This document shows positions 22,627-34,867 of a stretch of 64,000 bases of DNA, piece after piece; positions within the stretch are counted from its first letter, which is position 1, and each line of letters begins with the position of its first letter. The notes below the pieces were generated by a model that ran no database searches, was not told where the DNA came from, and saw only the letters and a program-made list of their open reading frames with translations. The position numbers were made by a program, and so were the translations under genes. This stretch comes from Polychytrium aggregatum (taxonomy: Eukaryota > Chytridiomycota > Chytridiomycetes > Polychytriales): assembly GCF_025602895.1 (NCBI RefSeq), contig NW_026516226.1, positions 248,001 to 312,000 of the forward strand, written 5' to 3'.

Positions 22627-23161
22627 TTATTGGAATGATTGTAATGACCATCATCACCCGAGGGCCTTGACCTTGGTGCCGCCGGCAAAGCAAGCGATGC
22701 GGGCGGTGTAGGCGATGTGATCCACGGGCGGCCCATTCCGGTTGATGCATGCAGCTCACTGGCGTCACGATGACTCTGGCCGAGCCGAGCCCCACCCGAG
22801 GAACCATCTGCGCTCAGGAACAGGAGCCGACATGAGCCCGCCGCGCGGACTCAGCCTATCGACAGCCTTGGCCGGCAAGCATCGGCACCGCCTGCTGCGG
22901 GCATTGATTCTCCCGTCTGTTCCTTGTCGATGGCTTCTGCACCCACACCCACCCAGCGTGTTGCATATGCGGCTTGTTTGTCTGTCCTGACGCATCGGCT
23001 TGGCGCAGACCCGGCATCCCGACTCCCAGAGCCGGCGGGGCGCTCGTTTCTTGGGCCGCGGCTGACTCAGGTTGGATCACCGCCGCACATTGCGGATTCA
23101 TTCTCCTCCGATGTCCTCCGATGCCCTCCGGAGGACATGCTCGATGCTTCCACGGCCAAAG

Positions 23162-23169
23162 TATAAATA
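23162..23169 (+). promoter_or_regulatory. TATA box of universal stress protein gene
   Basis: Perfect TATAAATA 118 bases upstream of the ATG at 23280. Confidence 0.7.
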
Positions 23170-23279
23170 GCGGCTCCCGCACGGCACGCACCCTCTCCAC
23201 ACATCGAACCCCACTTGCCTTTGCGTCATCCAATCCAACCCAGCTCTCCCGCTCTGATTCCTACTTCGCCCGTGAAGCA

Positions 23280-24141
23280 ATGACCTCCTCCCGCTCCTAC
23301 CACGACGTCATGGTCGCCCTCGACGACTCCTGCTTCGGCACCCTGGCCCTGGAATATGCCTTTGAGCATGTTTTGCACAACAGCGACAACCTCTTTGTCG
23401 TCTCGGTTGTGAGGCCCAGTAACGCCATCTCGGCCAAGCTGAGCCCTCTCAACATCGGTAGGTCTCTTGGTCCTGCAACTCAAGCCCCGCCCGCTCGTAC
23501 ACTCCCTTGTGCTCACCTCCTTGCTCTGCGATTCTGGCGACGGACAGCCACTGCCGACATTGACATGCAGTTTGTCGTAAGTATTCTCCCGACCACTGCC
23601 GGGGCTGAACTGCATACTATCTACATTCATGCTGTTGCCCTGTAGAGGCTTCCCGTTCGCTCGCTCACCCATTCACCCACGGCGCTGCACGGCCCCCATA
23701 GATTGCAAAGAAGGCCCAAGCTCTTGTCGACGAGTTCTCCGCCAAGTACTCCAAGCGTGTTAACGTCCTTGTCAAGACCTTTATCGGCGACCCTCGCCAT
23801 GTCGTCGTTACCTATGCCAACGATGTCAAGGTCAAGCTTATTGTGATGGGTAGCCGTGGTCTTTCCGGCATGACTCAGTAAGCACTCGCCATGCATTGCT
23901 TCACCATGCATCATCGCTTCACCATGCATCCACACATCCGCACACGTTGCCCCGACTAATATCTCGCCCTTTTGTCCTTAGCATGCTCGGAAGTGTTTCG
24001 TCCCATGTCGTTCAACATGCATCTGTTCCCGTACTGGTGGTTCGTCCCCCAGGAGAGTGTCTCCAGCCCAATGTCGAAACTAAACCAGTGCTGGAACAGC
24101 CGCTGGAGCAGCCCTCGGCGAGTCTGGTCGAAGCCAACTGA
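23280..24141 (+). CDS. Universal stress protein (UspA-like)
   Basis: Four exons (23280-23457, 23548-23576, 23702-23877, 23982-24141) give 180 residues. The second exon is only 29 bases and was found because it alone restores phase between SPLNI and IAKKAQALVDEF. The fold starts with HDVMVALDDSCFGTLALEYAF, typical of the first strand and helix. The ATP-binding loop is intact: G119-x2-G122-x8-G131-S132 (GSRGLSGMTHMLGSVS), followed by HVVQHASVPVLVVRPP. A 30-residue tail rich in Glu/Gln/Pro (TKPVLEQPLEQPS) follows and has no recognised domain. Small soluble protein, probably a nucleotide-binding stress regulator; the physiological role is not inferable. Confidence 0.92.
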
Positions 24142-24728
24142 TACCCACCCGCTGAAACCACTTCCTTCGAATGTCCAAGACCACTGCTCGGACTGGAGCG
24201 CTCTTGGCCCATCCAACAAGCTGTATTCTGCATCTCCGTCTCCGTCTTTTGTTCCGTTGTGGGTCCTTGCGTTTGGCACCACCATCCTATCGAATAATCC
24301 GCAGCATTCTCATTGGCAACGCTCCACACATGCAATGTCCTGAGCTTCTTCCTTGTATTTCAATGCTTCTCAATACCATTCATATCATAAATCCGATACC
24401 ATGGCCCTCTGGCAGAGCGTGTGCACGGGGTTGACCAACACACATCGAGTGGATGCACCACGCTCACACATTGAGTGGACGCACTATACCACATCGCCAC
24501 AGGAGATCGACCAAGTGTATTCAAGACCAAACCAACGAAAATAAAGAGATTGCCAACCAGGACAGGAAACAATCGCATGGCTTGTTCACTGGGTCTACGA
24601 AAGTTCAGCAGGCGCTGTCCGGCTTCGTTTTTGAATAAGCTGTACATCTGCCCGCCGTTTCACGACTTGATGTATCGAGTCGGTCGAACCACAGACAAGC
24701 CTTTGGGGTCCCCCCCCGTTGAGGTGCA
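24142..24728. other. Intergenic between convergent genes
   Basis: About 590 bases holding the 3' ends of the universal stress gene (plus) and the START-domain gene (minus). Nothing else is recognised. Confidence 0.5.
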
Positions 24729-26049
24729 CTACATATCAAAAGAGACTGCACCGCTGGACTTCTTGGTCACTTCGAGGCGATATATCTTGGTTGGGTCGAG
24801 TGCGCCGGCGTTCTTGGGGACGAAATGGATCCGCTTCTCGGCCACGTCGCTGCGGATGGCAATCTCGTCACCCGGAGGAGCCGTCCACTTCAAGGACACT
24901 CCATGCGGGTAGATGACCTTTGTGTCGATCGAGAGCGATGCAATCGCATCCGCAGTCGACTCGACGGTGCCACCAAACGACAGCTCGACCACATAGTGGC
25001 CCGAGGCTTGGTCAATCTTCTGGCTCTCGATGGCAGCGTAGGCGGCGGGTTGCTTGGCATTGTTGGGCCACAGGAAGGGCGGAGCGCCGTGGCTCTTGAG
25101 GTATGCGACCACACGGGCAATCAAGAGTGGCGTCTGCGTCGACACCTGCTTCACCACCGCTGTCGGGATGGAGCCACCAATGTCGATGTCGACAATGTAG
25201 GTGATGTCGAGACCGCCCGGTACGGCCGACGACGGCCGGAGGATCCAGCCGGAGATGGCCAGGTTGGCCCGCACCTTGTCCTTTGCAGGCGGGTACTGCT
25301 GGTTGAGTTCGGGAACGCTGAATTGATACAGATAGTGGTGATCGCCTTCTTGAGCAGCATCACTCATGCCGACAATGTCACGTCCACTGCCGACAGTAAC
25401 GATGCCAGATGAATGCTTGAGATTGGCAGTACAGAAAACAGCCTGCGTCCAAGACAGCGTCGCTCAGCAAGGATAAGGACTGGAGTAAAACTCACCTCAC
25501 GATCGGCCAAAACCCGTATTGCAGGGTTTGGAACACATAGGCGGTGGAGTTGAAAATCTTCAAGGCCTGGCCACCCTCGGTGCGAGAGTCCCCTGGAAGC
25601 GTGAATCCGGCCGGTCCGGAGCAAGCGCCATGGCAGGAGCGGCCATCGTCCGAATCACAGCCGCGGAAACGTAGTTGACAGGGCACGAAGTAGTTCATGC
25701 CATGAGAATCAAAGCAGCAATCGGGATATGAACGGCAGACGTGGTATCAGTACCGCGTGGCCCGTGGGATGTGAAGTCGCAGCTCAATCGAGCAGAAGCC
25801 CCGAAACTCACAGTGCTTGCGGAGTTCGCCAAAGCTCGCGACTGAGAAAACGTCCTCGAGACTGCACTCGGCCGGGCCGTAGGTGGCATCGCCACGGATG
25901 ATGGGCACGCTTGCCGACGAGCTGCCCGAATATGTCTTGAGGGTGACGCCTTCGGACTTCTGGACCGTGGTCCAATCTTGCGAGTGGAAAAGGGCCTTGA
26001 GCTTTTGGAGCGCATCGGCTCGGGCCTCTGGGTACGGGATGGATGCCAT
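24729..26049 (-). CDS. START-domain lipid-transfer protein
   Basis: Three exons (26049-25812, 25592-25496, 25386-24729) give 330 residues. The first exon (MASIPYPEARADALQKLKALF...) has the START-type beginning DWTTVQKSEGVTLKTY. The splices rebuild ELRKHWDSRTEGGQALKIF and YGFWPIVSGRDIVGM, matching the START blocks KYWD... and PVSPRDFC. The third exon holds the strand ANLAISGWILRP, YIVDIDIGGSIP and the amphipathic C-terminal helix VVKQVSTQTPLLIARVVAYLK. The C-terminal 120 residues after this helix are beta-rich and not recognised (SFGGTVESTADAIASLS). No signal peptide or membrane segment. START domains bind sterols, phospholipids or ceramide; the ligand here is unknown. Confidence 0.85.
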
Positions 26050-26539
26050 GGCGGGAGGAGGCAGGCGGTCGAGAGGAGAGGAGAGGAGAGGAGAGGAGAG
26101 GAGAGGAGAGCGCGGTGCTGGCAAGACAGGGATGTGGCCAGGGTCCGGTCGGTATTTCACGAGCCCGCATGCTGGCGCGCCAAGGCAAATGACCCGTTTT
26201 TCCAGAGCGAATCCGGAGAAACCCGCCGCCCCACTGCCCCACCGGGCCTGGACACTGCTCGCTCGTTCGGCAGACCTAGGCGAGATCCTCCATCGGGCAC
26301 CGACAGCAGCACCGGCTGTGGCGCCGCATTAATAATGCTCGATTGATAGGCGCCGCTCGATAACTGCGGCAGCATATATTTCGTTGTCGATTTCACAACA
26401 CTACCGCTTTCGTGCCAAGCCCAAGCGTCTGTCAGCACCGCTTGATACCAGGATATTGGACGGGCTTGGGAGCCATGGGAGGTGGTGCGGTGCGAGCCAA
26501 GCCCTCCACCAACCCTCGCAAATGTTTGCAGTGCAGGGC
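26050..26539. other. Intergenic, promoter of START gene and 3' flank of SF3B1
   Basis: About 490 bases. Next to the START ATG is a (GAGAG)8 run (26071-26110). A TATA-like AAATATATGC on the minus strand lies near 26372-26381, about 320 bases upstream of the START ATG. No gene seen. Confidence 0.45.
26071..26110. repeat. (GAGAG)8 pentanucleotide run in START-gene leader
   Basis: Forty bases of perfect GAGAG units. On the gene's sense strand this is a CTCTC pyrimidine run ending about 21 bases before the start codon. Confidence 0.9.
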
Positions 26540-29500
26540 TCACACAATCAGGTCGAGCTCGTAGCGCTGGTAGATGTTGTTGCTGTCGTTCTCGGCTCGG
26601 GGATAGTAGCCCACAAGGGCGCCTTGGGCACCGATGTACAAGCTGTTGTATATCTTCCAGTAAATCTCGCGCACTCGGCGAGCGGGATGGAACAGCCCTT
26701 GAAGAACGTACTGCAGAATCACGGCTGGGCCCAAAGCCACACGCAGTCCCTCGATGGCCTCCATGACAGCATTGATAACGTGCGGCGAGGTTTCTGTTGG
26801 CAAAGGCACGTCGGGTCAGTCGGTGGCGAACAGAGGCAGCAAACTCAATCGCCCTGAGCCGAGTCTGTCCTTTCTCTTGCCTGCATTCAGTCACTAGCGG
26901 GTGCGGGATTCAAGTCGAGAGAGCAGCGACACATGTTCCAAAACCAGATTTCCCAAACGGCTCAGCGGTGCGCTCGTTCTTGCAAATTGCATGGCAACTT
27001 ACCAAAGATGTTCGGCCAGACATAGTTGAGGAGATGATGCATGGCGTCCTCGCAGCCCAGACCAACGACACCGAGGGCCATGTGCTTGACCGTGGTGCAG
27101 GCCGTCTGGCGATGGACCAGATCGCGGTCCATCAGAGCATCCTCCAGCAGCGGCGTGACCGCATAGACATAATCCTTGCCCATCTCGCCAATGTACTCGA
27201 ACAGGAAGCTCAAACTCTTCAAAACGCCGTTCTGGACGTTGAGCTCCGGAACGCGGTACTCGTTCATGAGCGCCGGCAGGACCGTGAAGGGTGAGCACGT
27301 TTCGGCAACGATGGCAATGGCAACGGTGGTGCACACACGGTTCTGGCGCTCCTGGACCTTGAGGTTGTTCAAGAGCGTTGCCAGTACATCCTGCGGACCA
27401 ATCGCCTTGGCAATGTAGCCGAAAGTGTTGACAGTGGCACGCTGGATTGCCTTTTTGTGGGCCTTGAGCATGTCCAGGAGCTCGAAGCAGATGCGCATCC
27501 ATTCGCGGGCCGAGACATACTCGGCGCCACGATCAGCGATGCGGCCAACCAGGTCGATGCAGTTCTCCTGCACCTTCTCGTGTCGGTTCTTCAGGATCGG
27601 AGTCAGCCGAGGAAGGAGCTCCTTGATGGGGGGAGTCATGTTGCTCATGCCAATGACATTGACGATGCTCTTGAGAGCACCCAGGATACTGCCGAGCACC
27701 TCTGGATACTCTTCGCCAAGATACTCATACAGAATCACACCGAGCTTAGCCATGACGGCCTCTTCACCGCAGTTCTTCATCACGACGACGATCCGGGAGA
27801 TCAAGTCGGCAGCCTGCTGACGGACCTTGGCGGATTTGTTGTTGAGGCGCCATCGGATGTTGCCCTCGATCTGAGTGATGTAGGGCTTGACGCGCAAACC
27901 AAGCGAGTTCACGACCGTGCCAAAGCCGTTCAAGATGACAACGTCTTCAATGGTCTGCTGCTGGAAGGCATACAAGATGCCGTCAATCAGGATCTCCTCG
28001 AGGCGATCGTCGATATCGGCCGTGCCGAGCTCCGAGACCACCTTGTCGATCGTCTCCATAACCATCTTGCGATAGGGCTCGCTCTCGTCCTTCAGATCCT
28101 CGACGATCCGCTTGACGATTTCAGAGACTCCGACCTTGCGGGCCAGCTCGACTGTCGTCTCGACCAGTTGCTTATAATTGCGGCGGTCCAGAGCCATCCT
28201 TCGAACCCAAAAGTGCTTGAAGAACTCGTCCAGGATCTGGGTGCGGATGTATTCGGCCGAGACGCCATCCGTCGCCGTGCACTGCTTGACGACCTTGAGA
28301 ACGATTTTCTTCATTTCTTCATCGGGTGACTGGAACTCGCGGATCAGAATCACCATCACTTGGCGAGTGTAGAAGTTGGCGTGCTCGGGGGCCATCAGGG
28401 GGATGATGTAGCCAACGGCCTTCAAGAATGCAGCCAGACCTTTGCCGCGATGCTTCTTGGTGCCCTCCCAGAGTGGACGCAGGGCCGAGTCAAAGGATTC
28501 GATGCCGTATGGTGCAGCTGCTTCAGCCAAAGCCGCAATTGCCAGTGCGCTGATGGTTCGCACTTTCTGCTGTTCATCGGTGATCCCGTGGACGATGGCC
28601 TCAACCAAACTCTTGAGGTGCGGAAGGACAGCGCAGCCCATCAGAATGGCGATTTGCTGCACAATCTTGATGCCTGTATGTCGCGCCTGCCACGACTTTT
28701 GCGACCGACACACGGCGCGCAAGAAAGGAAGGAGCTGAGGAATGCCGAGCGCCGAGGCGACGACCGAAAAGGCTCGCGCAGTGGTGTTGCGGACATATTC
28801 ATCGGGGTTATCAATGTCCGGGCGCATGGTTGGGATCATAAAGGCCAGGCCGGCAGCCTTACTGAGGTTGCTGATGATCTCGCGTCCTTCGACGCGGGCG
28901 TAGTAATCCTCGTCAATGAGCAGCGGCTCGATGACGACAAGGATTTTGTGAACGTACGGGCGAACAAGGTCGTCGAGCTTGTAGAGGATTCGGTCAATGA
29001 CCTTGACAAGCAAGTGGCGCTCCTGGTCCTCCAGGGTGGGTGACATGAGCAGCGGGAGGATCTGGTTGAAGAGCGGGCCGGCACCAAACTCGCGGGCCTT
29101 GTCCGTGATCTGTCGCAAGGCGATCTTGCGAATGGGCGGCGTGCCATTCTTGATCTTGAGAAGCAGGCGCATGATCTTGCGCTCCTTGAGCTCGTCCACG
29201 GACAGATCCGACTCTTCCTTTTCATCAAAGAGCTTTCCAAAGTGCTGCATGTCCTCGGGCTTGAAGAACTGGAGATTTCCGACGCCGGAAAGCTCCGGAG
29301 GAATATCATACTGCTGGTGCCGATCCTCTTCCTGCATCATGAAGCCGGCGCCAACCTGACCGGCCATCGGGGTGGGTGTTTGCATGAGCTTGCGCGCAGG
29401 GGTGCGGATAGGCTGGTAAGTGGCTGGGGGCTCAAGGATCTTGTAGCCAGTCGTGGGAAACATAGCATCGAGCTCCTCGTCGGTGAGCTCTCGGTTCCGG

Positions 29501-30779
29501 TAGTCGATTTCCTTTTCCCAGCGCATTGCATTGACGGCCTCGGGGGTCATGGGGACCTGGACCTGTCCAGGCGTCGGCGTGAGCAAACCCAAGCCTCCAA
29601 CCGGGGTAGCTGCGAACTGGGACGACCCAGCAACAGGGGTCTCGTCCCAACGCGACCGCCTGCCAGCTGTCGGTGTGGCAGCCGGCCCGGCCTGCTTGGG
29701 AGTCGCATCCCACTGTGTGCTTGCGGCCACAGGGGTCTCGTCCCATCGATTGCGTTTGCGCGGGGTCGGAGCGGCTGAGGCAGCAACGGGGGTCTCGTCC
29801 CAGCGGTTCGAGGACGTCTTGGTGGGCTTCTCGTCCTCCTCCCACTCGGACTTGGGCGGGCTGGTGCTGTGACTCTCGCTATCGGATGTAGGGACAACAG
29901 CAGCCTGGTCCCAGCGACGTTTCCGAGGCGCAGGCTGTGTCGACGAGCTCGCAGCCGCTCCGGACTTGTCATTCTCGGCAGCCTCGCTCCGCTTCTCCTG
30001 GATCAACTTCCGGACACGGGCTTCCTCCTTCTCCAGTTCGGCCTCTCTCATGACGTCAGCATAACTGCGCTGCCCAGCCGTGGGCTCTTGGTTGGAAAAT
30101 GCATCGACTCGCTCGGGGGATAGCTGGCGGTTCAGACGCCGCTTGCGGTAATCGTCCTCGCGATCGATGACCTTGCGGGAGGTGCGTGCCATGGGGTCGA
30201 GGCTGTCCTCATCATCGGCCCCGAGAGTAGCCATCTCATCCAGGATGGCCTTTGGGGCAGTGTAGGATGCCAGCCTCTTCTTGGGCTGCGTGTGCATCGG
30301 GTCAAAGTCGTCGTGGCTCTCGTTGATGGGCAGCGAGTCGTCGTACTCGGCATGAGCCCCGCCCGAAGAGCCAAAGCCCTCGACTTCGTCGTATGTGTTG
30401 GTGGATCGGCCAAAGGCGCTGCCTTTTGCCAGAAGAGCCTTGCGCTGCTCCTGGATGGCACGGATATCGTCATCTTCAACTGCATTGCAGAGATCGAGAT
30501 GTGGGAGTAGTTAGTAGCTGGTCAGCAACCACTCGGTGCCATTTGGGGAAGGGTGCCGTTCGCGGATCGCCCCAGAGGTGACGAGCGACTGGCCATCATC
30601 AATGCTCAGCACAAGCAACTGGACAGGTGTAACCAACAGGCCAGAGCATCAGCGATCTGTCGGCCAGACATGGGGATCAGCAGGACGGACCAAGAAACGA
30701 GATCTTGGGAGAGTGCGACAGCGCCCTGACGCACGCCGCTCCGGTCGAGGATACCGAGTCTCAACTCACCGTCGCTCAT
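26540..30779 (-). CDS. SF3B1: Splicing factor 3B subunit 1 (SF3B1/Prp10/Sap155)
   Basis: Three exons (30779-30770, 30479-27003, 26793-26540) give 1246 residues; human SF3B1 has 1304 and S. pombe Prp10 about 1205. The first exon is just 10 bases (ATGAGCGACG), joined to [20 protein letters not shown]. The N-terminal third has repeated RWDETP and TP motifs, with tryptophan-containing U2AF-ligand motifs (RKRRWDQ, RNRWDE, SRWDE) that bind UHM domains. The C-terminal two-thirds are HEAT repeats, very close to the human protein: [49 protein letters not shown] and [15 protein letters not shown]. Positions equivalent to human R625, H662, K666 and K700 are all wild type. Function: U2 snRNP core protein that clamps the branch site. 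The last exon rebuilds [20 protein letters not shown]. Confidence 0.97.
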
Positions 30780-31362
30780 GGTTCCACTTCCCGGCGCCGA
30801 TCAGATGCTGATGGATGTGCAATACGATGCCGCTGCAGACGGTGCGATCAGATCGACACGGTATGCGCAGGGTGGTCGGGGTCGATGGTGGTCCGAGGCG
30901 GTCGGCAGGGCGGGGCTGATCGAGATTCTGGTTCTCCGCGCCGCTCTCGGCGAGGGCGTCTCGCCACGGCGAGCAGCACCGACAGACGGCTCTCGCCTCA
31001 GTCGCATATGAATTCATTTGGTGCCCAGGCCCGATTTTTTTGTTTGACCCTGGTCTTGGAATCAGGACAGCGAGAACACCACCAAAGCCGACAGTAGCAG
31101 GATCGGATTGACAACGGAGCGAAGCGTGCTTTGACTGTAAAGACAAGTGCATCAGCTGAGACTACACTCTTTGTCGGGCCCAAAGCAGCCGAGACCAGGA
31201 CAAGCCAGAAGCCGGCAGGAACCAACAGCAACGGCAACGACAACGGCAACACGAACCCGGCTACCGAAACAGCTGAACGCACAACAACTCGCCGGCACTG
31301 TTGGCCAACTCCTCCTCTATCTCGCAAAGATAGCTTACAAGCCAGATCACACCGCAACCACA
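30780..31362. other. Divergent promoter between SF3B1 and PDCD2-like gene
   Basis: About 580 bases between two divergent start codons. No TATA box or other gene recognised. Confidence 0.5.
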
Positions 31363-34188
31363 ATGGCGTCACCGCACAACTCCCCTGGAAAAGACACATC
31401 CACACCATTGCAGCTGGCGTTCCCCTCGGACGATCTGTCCGTGGACCAGGACAGCGATCCCTATGCCGACAAGCTCGGCGGAGTACCTGTAAGTGCTTTC
31501 AGATCGACTCATTTTCGTCCGAGAAAGAGGTTCCACTCAAAAAGACAAGATCCGTGTTGCCATCTCGAAACGAGTGCCCGTGATGCAAAGAGCTGACCCA
31601 GCACCACTACAAACCATGCCGCAACTCGAATAACTTGTACGGCCAGGTCTGGTTCGACAGCAACATCCTGCCTGATCCCGAGTGGGCACGGTGTGGAATC
31701 TGTGGCGAACCCTTGCATCTGGTGACCCAGATTCTGGCCCAGCTGCCTAGCAAGTCAAATCAGCACGACCGGGTGTTCTACATCTTTGGTTGTAACAAGC
31801 GCGCCTGCTCGATCCAGCCCCAGAGGTAATATATATCCACCGCGATTGGCAGCAGGCTGCAAATGAAGACGAGCTATCACGGCTCGCTGTTGACCTGCAG
31901 CACTCAAATCCACGAGGGCATTGGCTCGATAGAAGCGTGGTGCCGGGGCAGCAAAGCCTGGTGATTTCTTGGCAGGACAATCTCTAAACGTCTCCTCCGG
32001 CTGGCCCAACTTGGCAATGTGCCTGCACAGCTGGAAAGCTATCAGATCGATAAAGGCCTTGAAGCCCAAACCGAAGAAGAAGAACAAAACCCCAAAGAAG
32101 CCTAATGGGAAGCAGGGCCCGGGCAAGAATGCGATCCCAATCGACTCTATCCCCGCGGATGGCTCGCAGCCATCCTCGCTCACCAACCAGACTCCAAAGA
32201 AATCCAAATCAAACGCACACTCTGCGACACCAAAATCGATCCAAAAGAAGCCCAATACCTATTCGACGCCGTCGGGTGGGGACTCGAGGTCAAATCGCAC
32301 TCCAATTGCAACGCCTGTGTTTGGACAGGAGGATGTAAGTCGAGGAGAACAAGACTCTTGCAGATGGCACTCGGCCATATCCCAGGGAGTTCGGAATGAG
32401 CGGACTTGCTCAAACGTAGATCTTTCGGCCACTTACTCACTAGCCGCTCCCTGAATCGGGCGAACCCGAGCAGGATCCGTGGGGGCCGACTGCGATGACA
32501 TCTGAGCCAGCATTTGGGGGCCCGCGCTCGCCCATGCCCACATTCGGATCCAACCCCATTTCCCCTTCGAATCGAGTGCTCTCGACGCCGACAAAGAGAC
32601 CCACCAAACCGTCGTCGCCGTCGATCACGCCCTCCTCAGAAATCTCGGATCTACTGACCACACGGGACCAAAAGTATGCCTGGCTGGATGAACCAGAGGT
32701 ACAAAACGTAAGACATGGCCACACGGCGGAACCAGACAGCGCTCGCCCGTATATCTGGATATCTTGATATCATTTGATGACACCGCGGTTTAGAGCTCGA
32801 CCCTGTATTTGATTCGGGGGACAGATTCGCATACTCATCTGCTACCCACACACACTTCGCATACTTGAGCAGGCACTGCCAAAGCAGCCGGATTTTAATC
32901 AACCGGATGATGAAGATGAAGACAACGAGATAGCTGCCAAGGTTGTCGGAGTTGCGTCGACAAAAGACCAACCTGTTGCCACACTGACCCCAAAGAAGCC
33001 CAAGTCGCGGAAGCGAGGCAAGAAAAAAGGAGTGGATCAGACACCAAAGCCTAGCGAGCAGCACTCCAAGGCTCCGGAGGAAACGGATCCGGCGCCGTCT
33101 CCACACAATCAGCTAGAGCCGCAGTCACAACCTTCTCCCGCTGCAGAGGATGTCCCAGAAGCGCCGCTTCATGTAGCCGATTCAGATGTGAAGAGCGACG
33201 GCGAATACTCCCAGCCGGAGCCACACGGGCCCCAGCTGAGTATCGAGGAGCTACGAGGTGGGAATTGCCGCCACTCGAGAGCACAGAAGGAAGGTGGCTA
33301 TGTTGTAGGAGACGGATCTGACACCCTGAACTGCTCTGCCTTTAGAACGGTGGCAGCATCCACGACCGTTTCCCGCGTGCTACCTCGAGTTTGCTCACGA
33401 ATCCCAGGGCGAGCAAAATTACGACTATGAGATGTTCCTGCTGGCTCAGTACCGAAAGTCGGAAGAATGCAGCGAGCTTGATGATGCGCTGCTGCTGCAG
33501 AGTATGGAGAAGGAGGGACTTTTAGACGCCTCGGAGGGGGCCGGAGGCGGTGGCGGATGGGGCGGGGAGGCCTACGAAAAAATGAAAGGCCCCAAGGGGT
33601 TCAACAAGGCCTTCAAAAAGTTCATCAAGATTGTTGCGGAGGAGCCTGAGCAATGCATCAGGTAGGCATAACTGCTGCTTGGATACAGATGGGACGGACA
33701 TGAAGGGACAAGATTGTGGCTCACGGGTCGGCAACACTAATCCATGGCACCGACGGCAAAGGTACGGCTTCCAAGGCGATCCGCTCTATTACAGCAACGA
33801 TGAGACGTGGAGCAAGCTCACCAAGGAAGGGCCGCCGCCCTGTCCCAAGTGCAAGGAGCCGCGCACCTTTGAGTTTCAGCTCATGCCCGCGATTCTCTCG
33901 GTACTTCCCACCGAACGGTTCGCCACGGAGCACCTGGACACTACCGTCGGGGCTGGGCCAAAGGCAAAGGACCCAAAAGCAGCGTCGAGAGCACCGGATC
34001 GCCCGGACCTTGACGCATTTCTGAGCCAGTATGCGCTGGGCATGGAATGGGGGACGGTTTTAATCTTTAGTTGCTCGAAAGACTGTGACGGCTTCGATCA
34101 CGCCAAAGACGACGAGTGCAGCGGCAGAGTCGCCTTCTTCGAGGAGCACATTGTCGTTCAACGTGAAAGCATTGATGGGGCAGCCTGA
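31363..34188 (+). CDS. PDCD2/TSR4-like ribosome-assembly factor
   Basis: Seven exons: 31363-31488, 31647-31825, 32031-32334, 32444-32707, about 32825 or 32873 to 33257, 33346-33661, 33762-34188. The N-terminal zinc-binding half begins DPYADKLGGVPVWFDSN and has CGICGEPLHLVTQI...RVFYIFGCNKRACSIQPQSWKAIRSIK, the classic TSR4/PDCD2 signature. A long low-complexity Lys/Ser/Pro linker follows (KPKPKKKNK, TPTKRPTKPSSPS). The C-terminal PDCD2_C domain has RPFPACYLEFAHE, YGFQGDPLYY, CPKCKEPRTFEFQLMP and EWGTVLIFSCSKDC. Known family role: co-translational chaperoning of Rps2 and 40S assembly. The start of the fifth exon is uncertain because two acceptors keep phase. The linker is much longer than in yeast Tsr4. 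Confidence 0.9.
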
Positions 34189-34723
34189 GAAGCAAAGCAA
34201 GCTGGGAAGTTCGGGGTTTAATCGCTGTACTTTTCTAGAGAAGCGAAGAATGACTAAGCAACGACATGTGTTGCCGTTTATCCAATTAGCGGTACAAGCC
34301 TTGTGCATGATGATTGTCAATAGGACGAATCGTCCCTAAGAATAGGACCGGATAGCACGTCCATGCGCTTGTCCGTGATGGGCCACTGCTGCACAGGGAC
34401 CGCATTTAACGGCAGGACCGCGCAAGCAGGACGAACAGTTGTATGCGCCTCCCTAACCTTCGCCCACGAGATATCGGTGGTTCCAGCACTGTGTATCGGC
34501 AACAATACTCACGATTGCGATGGCATGGAGTCGCAGGAGGTTGTTGGCAGCACATTGGCGTTCCCCGAGCGAGTGGTGTGAAGGAAATGTATTCGCGATT
34601 GGAACCACAAATAGCGACGGGAGTGATGGCTGAGATCCAGCAGCCGCATCTACTCATGTGCCGCTGAGAAGCCTGTAAACTAAGCATGGATCCCCAAAGA
34701 TGCACCACAGTCCTTGTGCATTT

Positions 34724-34756
<33 letters not shown>

Positions 34757-34867
34757 TGCCGATGCCGATGCCGATGCCGATGCGGATACAGAGAAATATG
34801 AAATCACCAAACCAAGAGTAGAATCAAGTGAGCCCCATCACAGAGGCGACCATGCACCGTCAGGAAT
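34189..34867. other. Intergenic with GATGCC array
   Basis: About 680 bases between convergent genes. Contains the GATGCC repeat at 34728-34789. No gene supported. Confidence 0.5.
34728..34789. repeat. (GATGCC)n hexanucleotide array
   Basis: About ten GATGCC units, the ends slightly degenerate (GATGAC, GATGCGGATAC). Reads as Asp-Ala on the plus strand; not part of a gene. Confidence 0.95.

Larger units (their letters stand above)
22226..23279. other. Intergenic with dispersed repeat and USP promoter
   Basis: About 1 kb. Contains repeat copy B (22344-22626), a short direct repeat of TCCTCCGATG near 23100 and the TATA element at 23162. No other gene seen. Confidence 0.5.

Noticed and set aside
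27457-28329. Large plus-strand open frames antisense to SF3B1
   Set aside because: They mirror a highly conserved coding strand; the minus strand carries the HEAT-repeat protein.
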